Of a stretch of 64,000 nucleotides of DNA, positions 1 through 10,635 are shown one piece after another. Position numbers and translations under genes: made by a program. The stretch lies in assembly GCA_030248215.1 (NCBI GenBank), contig JASANG010004085.1, forward strand, positions 62,001 to 126,000, written 5' to 3'. This DNA comes from Enoplolaimus lenunculus. Its lineage: Eukaryota > Nematoda > Enoplea > Enoplida > Thoracostomopsidae. Within the stretch, counting starts at the first letter, position 1. Each line of letters starts with the position of its first letter. A model generated the notes under the pieces. The model saw only the letters and a list, made by a program, of their open reading frames with translations, did no database searches and was not told the origin of the DNA.

Positions 1-802
1 TTCAGTCATATGTTTTGTAACGAGCCAAATGGTACACAATTCCCATCTCTATTCATTTACCTTATTCCCGCGTCCACTTCTTCCAAAGGACTGGGTAAAA
101 TTTCTACGTTTGCATTTGTAAAAATAAACTAAGAATAAATATATCGATTAACATGGATGTTTCCTGCTTCTACTCAGGTGCAGCGCAAAAAGTTTGCGCA
201 TATTACGAATCAGAAACATCATGAGAATTTAATATTACTTTAGGAGTAGAATTTAATGTCCCAGTATTACGCACACTTATACATTACATGCATTACGTAC
301 CTACAAAAGTGTGAGCATGATACAATTAAATGAAGAACTTTATGGAACAGCTCTGACCGAAAAATCTGCACCAAGTCTGAACCGATTGGCATCATGCTGG
401 TCAATGGTTCATTATTTTTAGGACCCAGCAAGACTTTTAGTGGTCCCGGACCGCCAAATCAATTGGAACGACACTCTGGGTCATCGTTCAGACAATAAAA
501 TTTACAAACGTTACAGCAAACTATACGCGCCAAATTTCGTATTCAGCAAGTAATTTTCTATATGTACACACGGTTACTCAGAAAAATTTCGTAATAACCA
601 CTACAAGAAGTCAGACGTCCCAAAACATAGTCATCGTAATATTATCATGTTCCGAAGCAGTCCACTGAAAACTAATCTGAAAAAGCTATCTATCTTCAGG
701 TCTCAGCCATCTCAATTCAATGTCGTATTTGTCGCAATTGTACGAATCCGTGTTCAACTAGTCACAAACCTTACAGTGCCACTGATTGTTAAGCTTGATT
801 GT
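1..802. other. Gene-free stretch downstream of RPB8
   Basis: I see no coding exon here; the open frames are short and without family features. Around 165-230 a sequence reading like CAGGTGCAGCGCAAAAAG followed by ATCATGAGA resembles one unit of the 41-bp tandem repeat in the RPB8 intron (2152-2350), so it is probably a stray copy of the same repeat. The rest is plain AT-rich sequence that would include the RPB8 3' end region. Confidence 0.5.
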
Positions 803-3276
803 TTAATACGGAACCCGTTTCATCAATAGATACAACGGACTATCCACTTCAAATCCATGCAAATTGTTTGCATCGCCTTGAAGTCGCATTAATAAACCGC
901 CGAAAGACACGTACGCTGATAATCGTGTGTTTGACTCATGATACGACTCATCACCTTCCATTCGATATATTTTGCCGTACATCACATATTCGAATGCCTA
1001 AAAACGAAAATATATAATTACGAAATACATAATATAAGTAATGAATACTTCGAACTGATCACTGCATAATTGCATAAATTTGACAAATACATACAAATTA
1101 CCCACAAAACGTGTTTGTGTTCGCACCACATAGCTCCTAGGTATTCATTTATCACACATTTTATGACACAATCTACTTCTGGCTGTTCTGTTGTCTGATG
1201 ACGAAACACATTTTGTTCATCATGTTCTTTATCCAAATCTGGGAAGGTAAACGAAACGACTATATTGAATGTCGATATTTTGGGGAGAGGGAACCGGATA
1301 TCTCTTTTCTAAACACTAATATGTATAACAATGACAGAACCACAGAAATCATGCCAACAGTATTATTAGTCAATGTCACTAAATTCTAGGGATAAATCGG
1401 CAGACGTTTTCGTGAGTATCGGCATCGGCACTGCAACAAAATTGCCGATTCTTTGCCGATACTTTTTGCACATCACAGTCAGTTGGAATGCTATCAATTT
1501 CATTTCTGGGCGCATATCAGTGTGTCCGGTCAGGAAAACTGTTATCTCTCTTGCGTTTGTTTGAAAAAATTAATTGAAATAAACCGTTTTTATAAAATTA
1601 TAGTCGCTTAATTAAGCATGGTGTACTAAGGTTGGAATCAGCATCGGCGTCAGTTCGGCATCGGCAACATTTCAAAATAAAAATCGGCATCGGTGTCGGC
1701 AAAAATTTTGGTATTGGCACATCCCTAATTAACTCCCTCTATGTAATATTGACTCCTCAGTTTCGATTTACATCGCCGAACGACGTCATAAAGTGGTAGG
1801 GAATGCATGTATGCTATCATGGTTTTTAAAAAACTCCAGGGCGCTTTAGAAACCAAATGTTGTTACGGAAGAAGTTTAACCCCGCTATTCTGTAATCGTT
1901 CAAATGCACAGCCATTTGCTAAGCTTAAATGTATATTTAGGGATGTGTAAAAAGCTGTAAAATTTTCGATTTCTCCTGCAAATATCCAAGTTTTCCATTT
2001 AATGCCTAACTGCTTAGCTTGTCTTTCATCGCGAAAGTGAGAATTGCGCTGTCGCAACGGTGCACCTTTTATTTTAAAAAACCTTATGCAAACGTTTAAA
2101 AGGTGTCTCTGTTCGATAAAAATACACATCGAAAGAAATAACGCCAAATATCAGCGCAAAAAATATCGTCGTGAAAAACAGGTGCCACAGGTCTGCGGAA
2201 AAATATCATTGCGAGAAACAGGGGTCGCCGGTCTGCGGAAAAATATCATCATGAGACTCAGGTGTTCTAAGTTTGCGTAAAAAATATGACCAAGAAAAAC
2301 AGGGGTCAGACGTCAGTGGGATAAAGAATAAAGATAAACATCGTGGAAACAAATGTCAAAAGTATGCTGGATAAAAATCGTGTTTGCAGCCATAATCAGG
2401 TAGTCAATACATATTATATAAGGGGAATTAATATTACTATATGAAATTTACTTGGTGATCAAAATTATATATAATACTGACTAGGGAGTTAATTTTCGTA
2501 GAACTTAAAATTATATGCTACATCACTTATAGAATTCGTGCAAAACTTCAATTCCTTTTCCACATAGGAAAACACAGGAATCGGGATTTTTCCGATTTCG
2601 TGGCAAACTGTACAAAATTCACATGAAAATGATCAAATGACGTCCCAAAAATTTTTAAAGCTCTGCTTCTTTTCGCAACTTGTATTTCACCTGCACATTT
2701 CTCATATATTAAAACATTCTATGCATGTTTGTGTAAAACTCAAAAAACTGGCTAATGAAAACGGAAATGGTTGAGCAGCATATTTTATTTTAAATTATAA
2801 TCAATTAGCAGTAATTTGGTGCTGCAATATATTTGTAATTCCTGTTCCGGTTCCTGTTTTTGTTCCGGTAAAAAAGAATTCGACCTCCCGTTCCTGCTTA
2901 CAAGACAGCCATTCTATCCATTACTATCCATAAAAGCTGTGTGTTCTAGTACTGAACAATGTAGCACCACACACCATCCTTTTATTTATATCCATGGGCA
3001 TAGGCTACAGTGATACCTTACCTCTAGCCTTGGATAAGAATCGCTCGGATTATATTCCCCATCATCAGGAAAACCGTCTTCACGCAGCGTTGTCGCGAGG
3101 ACCATTCGAAATTTTTCGCCTTCCTCGACCGGATACAGCTGCGTGTTTACATCTAGGATCAGATCCATTTTAAATGACTCTGATTCACAGAATAAACGCG
3201 ATACGCGATCAAACTTTTTACCATCAGGATCAATTTGTTTGACGTGAAATAAATCATCAAATAAAATACCATCCAT
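803..3276 (-). CDS. POLR2H: DNA-directed RNA polymerases I, II and III subunit RPABC3 (RPB8), two exons
   Basis: This is the small OB-fold subunit shared by RNA polymerases I, II and III, acting in the nucleus. Exon 1 is 3276-3022 (ATG at 3276; donor GT at 3021-3020, phase 0). Exon 2 is 997-803 (acceptor AG at 999-998, stop TAA at 805-803). The joined product is 149 aa, against about 150 in other animals. Diagnostic stretches are [20 protein letters not shown] and DLILDV in exon 1, and [31 protein letters not shown] and NNLHGFEVD in exon 2. Both splice sites are canonical and the frame runs through without a break, so the gene looks intact. The 2-kb intron carries a hAT-like MITE and a 41-bp tandem repeat, much inserted DNA for such a small gene. 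Confidence 0.97.
1387..1727. mobile_element. Short hAT-like non-autonomous element (in RPB8 intron)
   Basis: The ends are inverted: TAGGGATAAATCGGC on the left, and TAGGGATGTGCC when the right end is read backwards. Both ends are followed by iterated CGGCAT/CGGCAC motifs, an arrangement I associate with hAT-superfamily termini. The 8-bp flanks ctaaattc and attaactc agree at 5 of 8 positions, compatible with a decayed hAT target-site duplication. There is no transposase frame. Family assignment is inference from the termini. Confidence 0.5.
2152..2350. repeat. Tandem repeat, about five units of 40-41 bp (RPB8 intron)
   Basis: Units begin near 2152, 2193, 2233, 2273 and 2314. Each reads roughly CTGCGGAAAAATATCATC followed by a GAGAAACAGGGGTC-like half. 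Divergence grows toward the right end. No gene or RNA signal is apparent. Confidence 0.7.
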
Positions 3277-4718
3277 ATTAGATAATAATACCTACCCTAT
3301 AACATCTAAGTCTCCAAAAAGCTGTAAATGCACACGCATAGCTGACGAATTTATGCCTTGAATTAGTATCTGTCAGCCAGTGTTAATTAATTTCATTCGG
3401 TAAAACCGAACAAATGCGTTTAGGTACCAAATCTTGCATTTTACCATGTTCAGCTACCTTAGATCCTCAGTTAATTGCTCATTTTGACAAATCATTTAAC
3501 TTTTTTGCAAATCATCATACGAGTTTGAAATGTAGTGTTGGTATACGAGGTGTAGATGTCCATTTGCATAGGGTATATGTAAGTTACAACACATGCGTAC
3601 ACGTGCACATATATCGCACAAAATTATGCCGGGTGGGATAATGGGTAGCCCGCTTGACTCGCAAACAAGAGGTTTGAGATTTGCTTCCGGCGTTACCATA
3701 TCTTTCGAAAAATTACACATTTCACAAACCGTACTTAACTTGTGCTTTCATACGCATTTATATACTTGCTCCACTAGCTAAGTAAATACTTATTGGTTAA
3801 CACATAATCGAAAACCATTTACTGTAGAATGATTGTTTATTCTTGCCCGTGAATTACACGTTGCTTTTCATACACCTATTGGCATTCATTTCAGTTTCGA
3901 TTTTATTTCAAAAAAGTCACTTGAACGCAGAAAATTAGATTCAACAAAAACTTCTAACGTTCTCTGATGCATTCTGCGCACACTAAATATAAATTGACAG
4001 GTGTGCTTTCAGCTTTGAACTATAATCAGGTTAACCGGCTCTGGCTGCGAAGCTATACTCACCGCTGCTGCAGAGCCTGGCGAAGCACCCTTCCGTTATG
4101 CAGCCGCCGAACTCCGAGGCCCGAATAATTTTCTATGAGCCCAACCCCTCCCCGCGATAATATAAGGAATACCGCCATCTACTTGTTTTGCAAAAGTTTA
4201 CTTATCGAGATTTTTCAAGAAAAGAAGTTGAATAACAGATGTCGACCACAACCAGCGTGTTCATATTAAGATTAACAACGTGCCAGCCGCGAATCTTATT
4301 TATAGTGCTGTTCTGCTCTATTCAGAAAAGTGGTTAAGTTTTGTAGTTTAATACAAAGCTGATATCACAGATTTATATACAGTGGTTATTTTAATGGCAA
4401 GCAAACAAACATTGTGTTTATAAAACGGTGGTGGTCTACAAATTTTATAAAGAATTTATATCCGAGTAATATTATTGTAAAATCGGATAGAGAACTTCTT
4501 GAATAGTCAGTCCGCAATGCAAACAAAATTCGTGCTTTGGTAATTTTTCATGTATTCGTCAAAATGGGTCGAAAATTTTGCCTATGCATATTTTTCAATA
4601 GTGCTTGTGTGATATTATCTTTTCTACGTTGAGACACGCTTACACCGCGTACTTCTCTTTTCAGAATTATATAAAACACTGCAATAGTACTTAATGAAAT
4701 TATAATCAAAATAAAACC
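3277..4718. other. Divergent intergenic region between RPB8 and the amidohydrolase
   Basis: The two genes point away from each other, so this 1.4 kb should hold both promoters. A GC-richer island lies at about 4025-4165 in otherwise AT-rich DNA. A good splice acceptor (tctcttttcag, AG at 4663-4664) sits 54 nt before the amidohydrolase ATG. It could be the acceptor of a 5' UTR intron or of a trans-splice, but nothing shows which. No other gene is seen. Confidence 0.4.
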
Positions 4719-6038
4719 ATGCAATCTATTCTGCTCAAACGCGGTCGGATTATTGATCCAGCTCAGGGAAAAGACGAAATTGGTGATATTTTGCTCTCAT
4801 CTGGCTACATTCGCTCATCGAACCAACAAGATAAGGCTGCCATCGAATACGACTGCACCGGGTTCTTCATTTTGCCAGGTCTCATCGACATTCATACTCA
4901 CATCGTGCCTTCGCGGACCCCTTTAGGAATTATGCCGGACGCAACTTGTTTAGTAACTGGGGTTACCACAGCCTTTGATGCTGGCAGTTGTGGATCAGCT
5001 ACTTTTGCCGATTTTCGCGCAATTGCCAAACGCTCCAAAACAACGATTTATTCACTACTGCATGTATCGCAGATTGGCCTTAGTTCTGCAGGATGTGCCG
5101 GGTTTGGAGTTGGTGAATGTGATAACATTGCAGATGTTCAAATTGCGAACGCAATTGATTGTGCGCACGCCAACTTAGATCTTGTTAAAGGTATTAAGGT
5201 GAGGCTTACCGAATCGGTATGCGGGCCCAGTGGTGTTAACGAAGCAGAAGCGTATAGACGAGCGTTAACGATCAGAAATGCTACCAAATTGCCTTTGATG
5301 GTTCACCACGTTATCTCGACCATCCCTACCGCTCCCATGTGTCAGAGTCAACACGATGGCTATGACCACAAATTGACCTGTCCAGGATGTCTCCAGCAGG
5401 GTGAGATATACACACATTGTTTCGCTGGAGTTCGCGATAACATAATTGGTTTCGAGAGTGGAACGCAGACGCAAAATGGGTCGAATTGTAAGCCTACAGT
5501 TTTACCTGGGGTACTGAACGCCCGCGAACGCGGGGTACTATTCGATGTCGGTCACGGCCAAGGATCGTTTAGTTGGCAAGTTGCCGAAATTGCTGCTGCA
5601 TATCAGTTTTGGCCCGATATCATAAGCACTGATTTACATGCTGAATCAATAAACGGCCCGGCTTATAGCTTACCTCACGTGATGTCCAAAATGTTGCACT
5701 TGGGCATGCCATTGACTGACGTAATCAGAGCAGTGACTCAAAGACCTGCGCAAGCTCTTAGTCTTCAAGGAGTGGGCATGTTGGTTCCAGGTTTCCAAGC
5801 AGATGTTACGGTGATGAGATTGTCTGATAAAGAGTTTAAGCTTGAGGACAGTCATGGCATAGTTCGAACGCTCAGCAAAGTATTTGAACCTATTTTCGTA
5901 ATAAAAAACGGATTTCGATATAACTGCACATTTGGTATTTACCAAAATCCATGCATCGAAAGCCTAGAAAAATTAAAAACGATTCAAAATTCATTATCTA
6001 TGCGATACGGTTCAGGGTTGCCCAGTTCACTCGCTTAA
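4719..6038 (+). CDS. Bacterial-type amidohydrolase (dihydroorotase-like deacetylase family), single exon
   Basis: A 439-aa metal-dependent hydrolase of the amidohydrolase superfamily, closest by motif to the bacterial predicted amidohydrolase/deacetylase group (EF0837/Atu3266-like) that hydrolyses acylated small molecules. Visible ligands are the DIHTH motif (H59, H61), K160 in VKGIKVR (the expected carboxylated lysine bridging two metals), H197 in PLMVHH, H233 in YTHCFAG and the catalytic aspartate D305 in STDLH. Other family hallmarks are FDVGHGQGSF, MSKMLHLGM and PGFQADVTVM. The start fits: the N-terminal strand and the first HxH lie at the usual distances. About 20 extra residues with a CPGC pair (near 203-226) sit between the two histidine strands. 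There are no introns and no signal peptide. Substrate cannot be told. The flanking DNA is ordinary host sequence with MITEs, which argues against contamination. Confidence 0.88.
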   Translation: MQSILLKRGRIIDPAQGKDEIGDILLSSGYIRSSNQQDKAAIEYDCTGFFILPGLIDIHTHIVPSRTPLGIMPDATCLVTGVTTAFDAGSCGSATFADFRAIAKRSKTTIYSLLHVSQIGLSSAGCAGFGVGECDNIADVQIANAIDCAHANLDLVKGIKVRLTESVCGPSGVNEAEAYRRALTIRNATKLPLMVHHVISTIPTAPMCQSQHDGYDHKLTCPGCLQQGEIYTHCFAGVRDNIIGFESGTQTQNGSNCKPTVLPGVLNARERGVLFDVGHGQGSFSWQVAEIAAAYQFWPDIISTDLHAESINGPAYSLPHVMSKMLHLGMPLTDVIRAVTQRPAQALSLQGVGMLVPGFQADVTVMRLSDKEFKLEDSHGIVRTLSKVFEPIFVIKNGFRYNCTFGIYQNPCIESLEKLKTIQNSLSMRYGSGLPSSLA

Positions 6039-6069
6039 GTAAACGGTGAAAATTTCGAAAGGATAATAC

Positions 6070-6265
6070 ATGACCTGAATATGAGGAGGGACTGATATTT
6101 ATCTGGCCTCTCTAGACGGTACCCCCTGTTATCCGGTTACGGGCTGTTATTTATTTTTAACACACGCTTCGCCACCCTTCGTCAATTGATATATGCGGTA
6201 CTGTAAATATCCGTTGAATGAAACGTCTATTTGTCGTGTGTCAATAGCTTGAGCGTTATATATTA
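6070..6265. mobile_element. Half copy of the CTGTAGTGACC MITE family
   Basis: The sequence from TGACCTGAATATGAGG through the CGGTTACGGGCTGTTATTTA block to TGTCAATAGCTTGAGCG matches the left half of the full elements at 18342-18789 and 50425-50866. The right half and right terminus are missing. It lies just past the amidohydrolase stop and may form part of its 3' UTR. Confidence 0.75.
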
Positions 6266-6872
6266 ATTGAAAATGATCTAAAAATAATGTTTCCGTAACA
6301 GTTACTTATATAATATATCAGCAGGATTTGCAGTTTGGCGAAACATGAAGTACATATATACCTGTTACTAAAGTTCCATTTGCAGTTGGCATTATGTTAA
6401 TGAGTAATTCGAGACTTTTATTCTGAAAATAAAGATATTACCTGAATGCTGGCCCATGTAATATAATAGCAATATAGGATGAGTCCTTGTTTGAATATAA
6501 TTTTTGTCACCAGAATATAGCATTTACGAACAAGATTCGTTTTAATTTGATTAAAGATCAGTTGTAATAAAAACTTAAAAACTTCGTAACTCCATACTAT
6601 TGCCATTCCAGAAACAGCCAGCGAAGTTGACTTTTTGTTTAGCTGTATTTACCTGGATTATAAAATATGGCAACGTTTAATAATGTGCCCGTATCATATG
6701 ACAACTGCACGAAAACAACACGTCAATGTTTAAAAAAGTTTAGTAATAGAACTCGATATTGTTTATATCAAGAGTTCATTACGTTATGTCAGTCCCACGT
6801 TACCATTGGTTTGGGTTGCACACGAAATGTTAGGCCTGTTTAGTTTTTCCGTGGACACAATAGAGTATCGCA
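6266..6872. other. Gene-free spacer
   Basis: I see nothing beyond AT-rich single-copy sequence in these 600 bases. Confidence 0.5.
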
Positions 6873-7333
6873 CACTGCAAATTTCAATGAGTTGATTAAT
6901 CAGTTCAGGTAGCGAGTTTATTTCTGAATTAATATCAGTAAACGTTAACTCACTCCGAATTGAGGTGATTCACACTCTGAGTTGAGTTGACTCTGCATTG
7001 AAAAAAATGGTGAGTCAATTTGACTCTCTCCGAAATAGGTTTTCCGGAATACACAGAGTCAAAATTCAACTCCGCCAGAGTCAAATTCGACTCACCCGAC
7101 TCAATCAGTGGGTCGAATTTGACTCTGGCGGAATGGAATTTGACTCAGTTTGTGTAGTCCCTAAAAGCCTATTTCGGAGAGAGTCAAACTACTCACCATA
7201 TTTTGCAGTGTGAGTGAGTTGATTAATTAACTGAGAATAAATTGGATCTACTCAAAATTCTGAGTTCTGATAGTCATAACTCAGACTGTGTGATTCAAAT
7301 CATTCTGAAATCAACTCACTGAAATTTACAGTG
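6873..7333. mobile_element. MITE with CACTGCAAATTTCA ends, carrying a second MITE
   Basis: The left end CACTGCAAATTTCAATGAG and the right end read backwards, CACTGTAAATTTCAGTGAG, are inverted repeats followed by TTGATT and TCTGAGTT-type iterations. Without the insert the element is about 245 bp, matching the related copy at 54358-54595 (238 bp). It is interrupted by a different MITE at 6996-7210, so it is the older of the two. Confidence 0.75.
6996..7210. mobile_element. Palindromic MITE inserted in the MITE at 6873-7333
   Basis: The ends CATTGAAAAAAATGGTGAGT and (right end reversed) CACTGCAAAATATGGTGAGT are inverted. The inner part is also palindromic, with GAGTCAAATTTGACTC-type arms and mirrored CCGAAATAGG and CCTATTTCGG blocks, so nearly the whole 215 bp can fold on itself. 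A partial relative lies at 36132-36303. Confidence 0.75.
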
Positions 7334-7468
7334 CAGTAACTCTGAGCGGATACAATTTTGCTAGCTACTGTGTCCATGCAATGTTGTCATTTGCCACGAA
7401 ATGTCTACATTTGGTTTTGGTTTTTAAAAAATGTCCGCATACCAAAAGCAAGAGCTATATAAAAACAT

Positions 7469-7805
7469 TCCCGTCAAAATTTGAATTTTCCTGCCAAAAT
7501 TTGAGTTTTCCGCCAAATTTTGAGTTTCCCTACAAAATTTAAATTTCCCGCCATAATTTGAATTTGGCACCAATATTTAAATTTCCCGCTAATATTTGAA
7601 TTTTCCCGCCAAAATTTGAATTTTCTCGCCATAAGTTGAATTTTCCGCCAAATTTAAATTTACCCGCCGAAATTTAAATTTACCGCCAAAATTTAAATTT
7701 ACCGTCAAAATTTGAATTTGACGCTAAAATTTATATGTTCTCGCTAAAACTTGAATTTTCTGGCCAAAATTTGAATTTTACCGCCAAAATTTGAATTTGG
7801 CGCCA
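7469..7805. repeat. Minisatellite, about 18-bp unit CCGCCAAAATTTGAATTT
   Basis: Roughly 18 units of 16-20 bp vary around CCGCCAAAATTTGAATTT. The sequence just left contains AAAAAATGTCCGCAT (near 7426-7440), which also occurs reversed beside the much larger array of the same unit at 47247-47798. The two arrays therefore probably belong to one transposon family rather than being independent satellites. Confidence 0.85.
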
Positions 7806-7949
7806 ATGGCAAGTTTCGTTGACCTCCGGATCCGGCTCCGGTATTTTTCACCTCCTGTTGCTCCCTGGTTGAAACCCAAGGTACGGGCCTGGGAGGATGC
7901 GGCCCTCCAATACAAACTTCTGTACCCAGCGCACATTGCATTTTTCATC

Positions 7950-9640
7950 TACTCTCTAAAAAATTCTACTTAATATTAAGTAAAACTTTTGCCAGATTAA
8001 GCACCCGTTTTACTTACTATGGTGCTTGGCAAAATTTTACTGAATACCAAGTAAAACGGGGTCAGCGGAGCTTTACTTAAAAATTAAGTAATTTTTTCTA
8101 CAATTTTAAGTAAAACACAACTTAATTTTATTTACTAATTTAAGTATTATTTTACTTAAAATTATAACTCAGAACATCACCAGTCAGGGCGCCAACTGAA
8201 GGTTGGGGGTCCTTCCGCCGACACTGGTGCCAAGAAATAGAAATCTTGCAATATATACTCACATATATAGATGATAGCGTAATTCTAGTAATCTTTTAAA
8301 ATGATATATACGGCTGCTTGCAGATTTAGTAATGAAATTCTAAAAATACAATGTACCGCAATATAGGCTTTGCCGAGGTCAATTTATTTCGGTGTCGTAC
8401 AGGTTTCGCAGTCTCAGAAAGATGTTAGACGCTGGGGTGTTTAGTGACTTTCTGTATAATAAACCGCCAGCCAATAACATCAAACCAAGGTGCAGAATGA
8501 AGTATATATATTCCAACAAGAACTTGTAATGAACAAAACCTGCCAGCAGAAATTAGAGCCACACCTACTGATATCTCAGTTTGTTTAAAACATCTAATAC
8601 TAGCACTCAATGTTTTGCTCCAGCTAAGTTTTCAGATAAAATTACTGCATCAGTACCGTATGCTCCTGCCCAATCGGATGTGAAAAACCCGAGACAGAGG
8701 TCAACAAATTTTGGCTGAACCGGAGGTTCAGTAAAATTAGGTAATAACAATAAGACTGATTCTGCCAATTTCTAGTAACATTTGCAAATAGTTGTATAAA
8801 ATTTGTGTTTGTGTGTCATGTTTGAAGAATATCTACTACTAATCATTTCAAAATTGCCCTGCTTTACAAATAAATTCGCTGCCACGGACAGAATTTTTTA
8901 TAACCGCAGGTCGATTTTATATCGGTGCCGGAGCTATTAATAAGCATTAAGTACTCTGCTTCACACCTGAGCCTAAGACGGAGAATAAGCCTAAGCTTAA
9001 ATGTAAACGTAAACTTAAAACTTTAGCCTGAGCTATGTATGTGATAATGTATTCATACGGACACTGCGGGGGACTATTTTCTTGCATTAAGTTAACACTA
9101 GTGTAAGGGTAAGTTGCAGGTACCTGTGCGGCTAGCGGTTATCTCAGATTGATGAGAGTAGTATGCAATGTTTCGCGTTTACATTTTTAACTTTATGATT
9201 TATGTAAAAGCACTTTAGATGAGGGGTCAGGGGTGTTCATTGGAGCTGAGAGATCCGGATTTGTCTTCGTTTTTCCTGTTTGCATGCTAAAATCTCAAGT
9301 GAAATATTAAGCAGAAGTATTTAGCGTAACATTATTTACGAAACAGAATAAAAAACACGTAAAAACAAACGCACGTAAAAACAAATTATTTTCGCGCCAA
9401 AAATTTGAATTAAAACGGTAAGAAATACATTAAGCAATCTAACGCCAGCACAAGCATATATGAAACAAGAAACGCTGCGTATAAAATTAAGTAAAAGAAT
9501 GCTTAAAAGTGTTTTAAGTAAAACTATACTGGATGAGCATATTTAAATAAAGATTTGCTAACTATTAAGTAAACTATCTGTAAATTACTTAGTGGTAAAA
9601 CTTTACTAAACAGTTTTAAGTAAAAGGTTTTTACAGAGTA
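7950..9640. mobile_element. 1.7-kb DNA transposon with TTAAGTAAAA iterons at both ends
   Basis: The outermost bases are TACTCTCTAAAAA on the left and, reversed, TACTCTGTAAAAA on the right. About 220 bp inside the left end and 160 bp inside the right end are dense with TTAAGTAAAA or its complement, in both orientations, like transposase-binding iterons. The middle (about 8180-9480) has no long frame, so the element is non-autonomous. A short AAGCCTAAG-type hexamer run lies inside at about 8965-9035. No target-site duplication is obvious and I cannot name the superfamily. Confidence 0.65.
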
Positions 9641-10635
9641 CCCTTACCTTATTTAGTGTGGAGGATACAGTTGAACGATTGCCTTCATTTCGAGGGTTAA
9701 AGAATTAGTTGGTTGCTCCGATTATAGGTTTAATCGTTATCTATATTGCATGTTTCTGATTAATATCGACCTCCCTAAATAAGGGGGGTAGGGCAAAACA
9801 ACGAGTGCTGGTGCATTTTGTACCACGGAAATCAGACAGTTGCACATTCTTGTTCACGAGTGATTATCCGGTTATACAAACCGAGGTCGCTGAGTCATGT
9901 GAAACTTAAACAGATCTTTTAATATGGAAATGAGAAAAATGTGTATTGTGAGCGCGAACACGATTAAATACACTGGTGCCGCAAGGGTTTATCTTAAAGA
10001 TTTCATGCCGCAGGTAAAACGCAAACAATATTTCCGTAATCGGCACGTGTACCATTTCAACTTCAAAACTAATCAACAGTGCCATATTAGAATTGCTGAG
10101 GTTATTGTGTATTGTGATGCGTGAAATCTTTGTTTATTGGACATTCCGACATGTACTAAATGTTGATTTTAATGAACCATTCACGCGGCTTAGACCTTGC
10201 ATAGTGAAATTATGCAATTAACTATAGTACCCATTAGCTACCAGTATATGTAATTTTTTTACGTTTTTTAGACGGTAGGTCATGCAGTTTCGTTCGTACT
10301 CGGTGATTATATAATTTTCCTAATAGTCTGTTTAAAATAAAATTTTTTACTGATATTAATAGTATCGATTACAAGCCTGCTCCCCGACTATGCAAAACGT
10401 TAACGAAAACCTATAACAAATTTTAACAAGCACGTAAAAATATTAACTAAATTTCCAATGAAAAAACGATGTCTAAAACACAACAAACATGAACATCGAT
10501 ATTGCATAGATTAGCTAATTTTACTGTTTCAGTAATAAAGTTTACATATACGATCCTAGCTTATCGTATCCTAACACTAGCTTTCATAAGCTTCACATAC
10601 CACTTATTCATATATTCCTATCCACAAAGGATGAG
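9641..10635. other. Intergenic region before the IR-like gene
   Basis: Apart from the MITE fragment at 9771-9870 I see nothing recognisable. A frame at 9924-10124 has no family features. A tttactgtttcag acceptor (AG near 10531) lies about 100 nt before the IR-like ATG and could mark a 5' UTR intron or trans-splice site; this is inference only. Confidence 0.35.
9771..9870. repeat. Fragment related to the MITE at 57811-58135
   Basis: The blocks CTAAATAAGGG, GCATTTTGTACCA, AGTTGCACATTCTTGT and GAGTGATTATCC appear in the same order and spacing as in the right half of the 57811-58135 element. The left half is missing. Confidence 0.55.
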
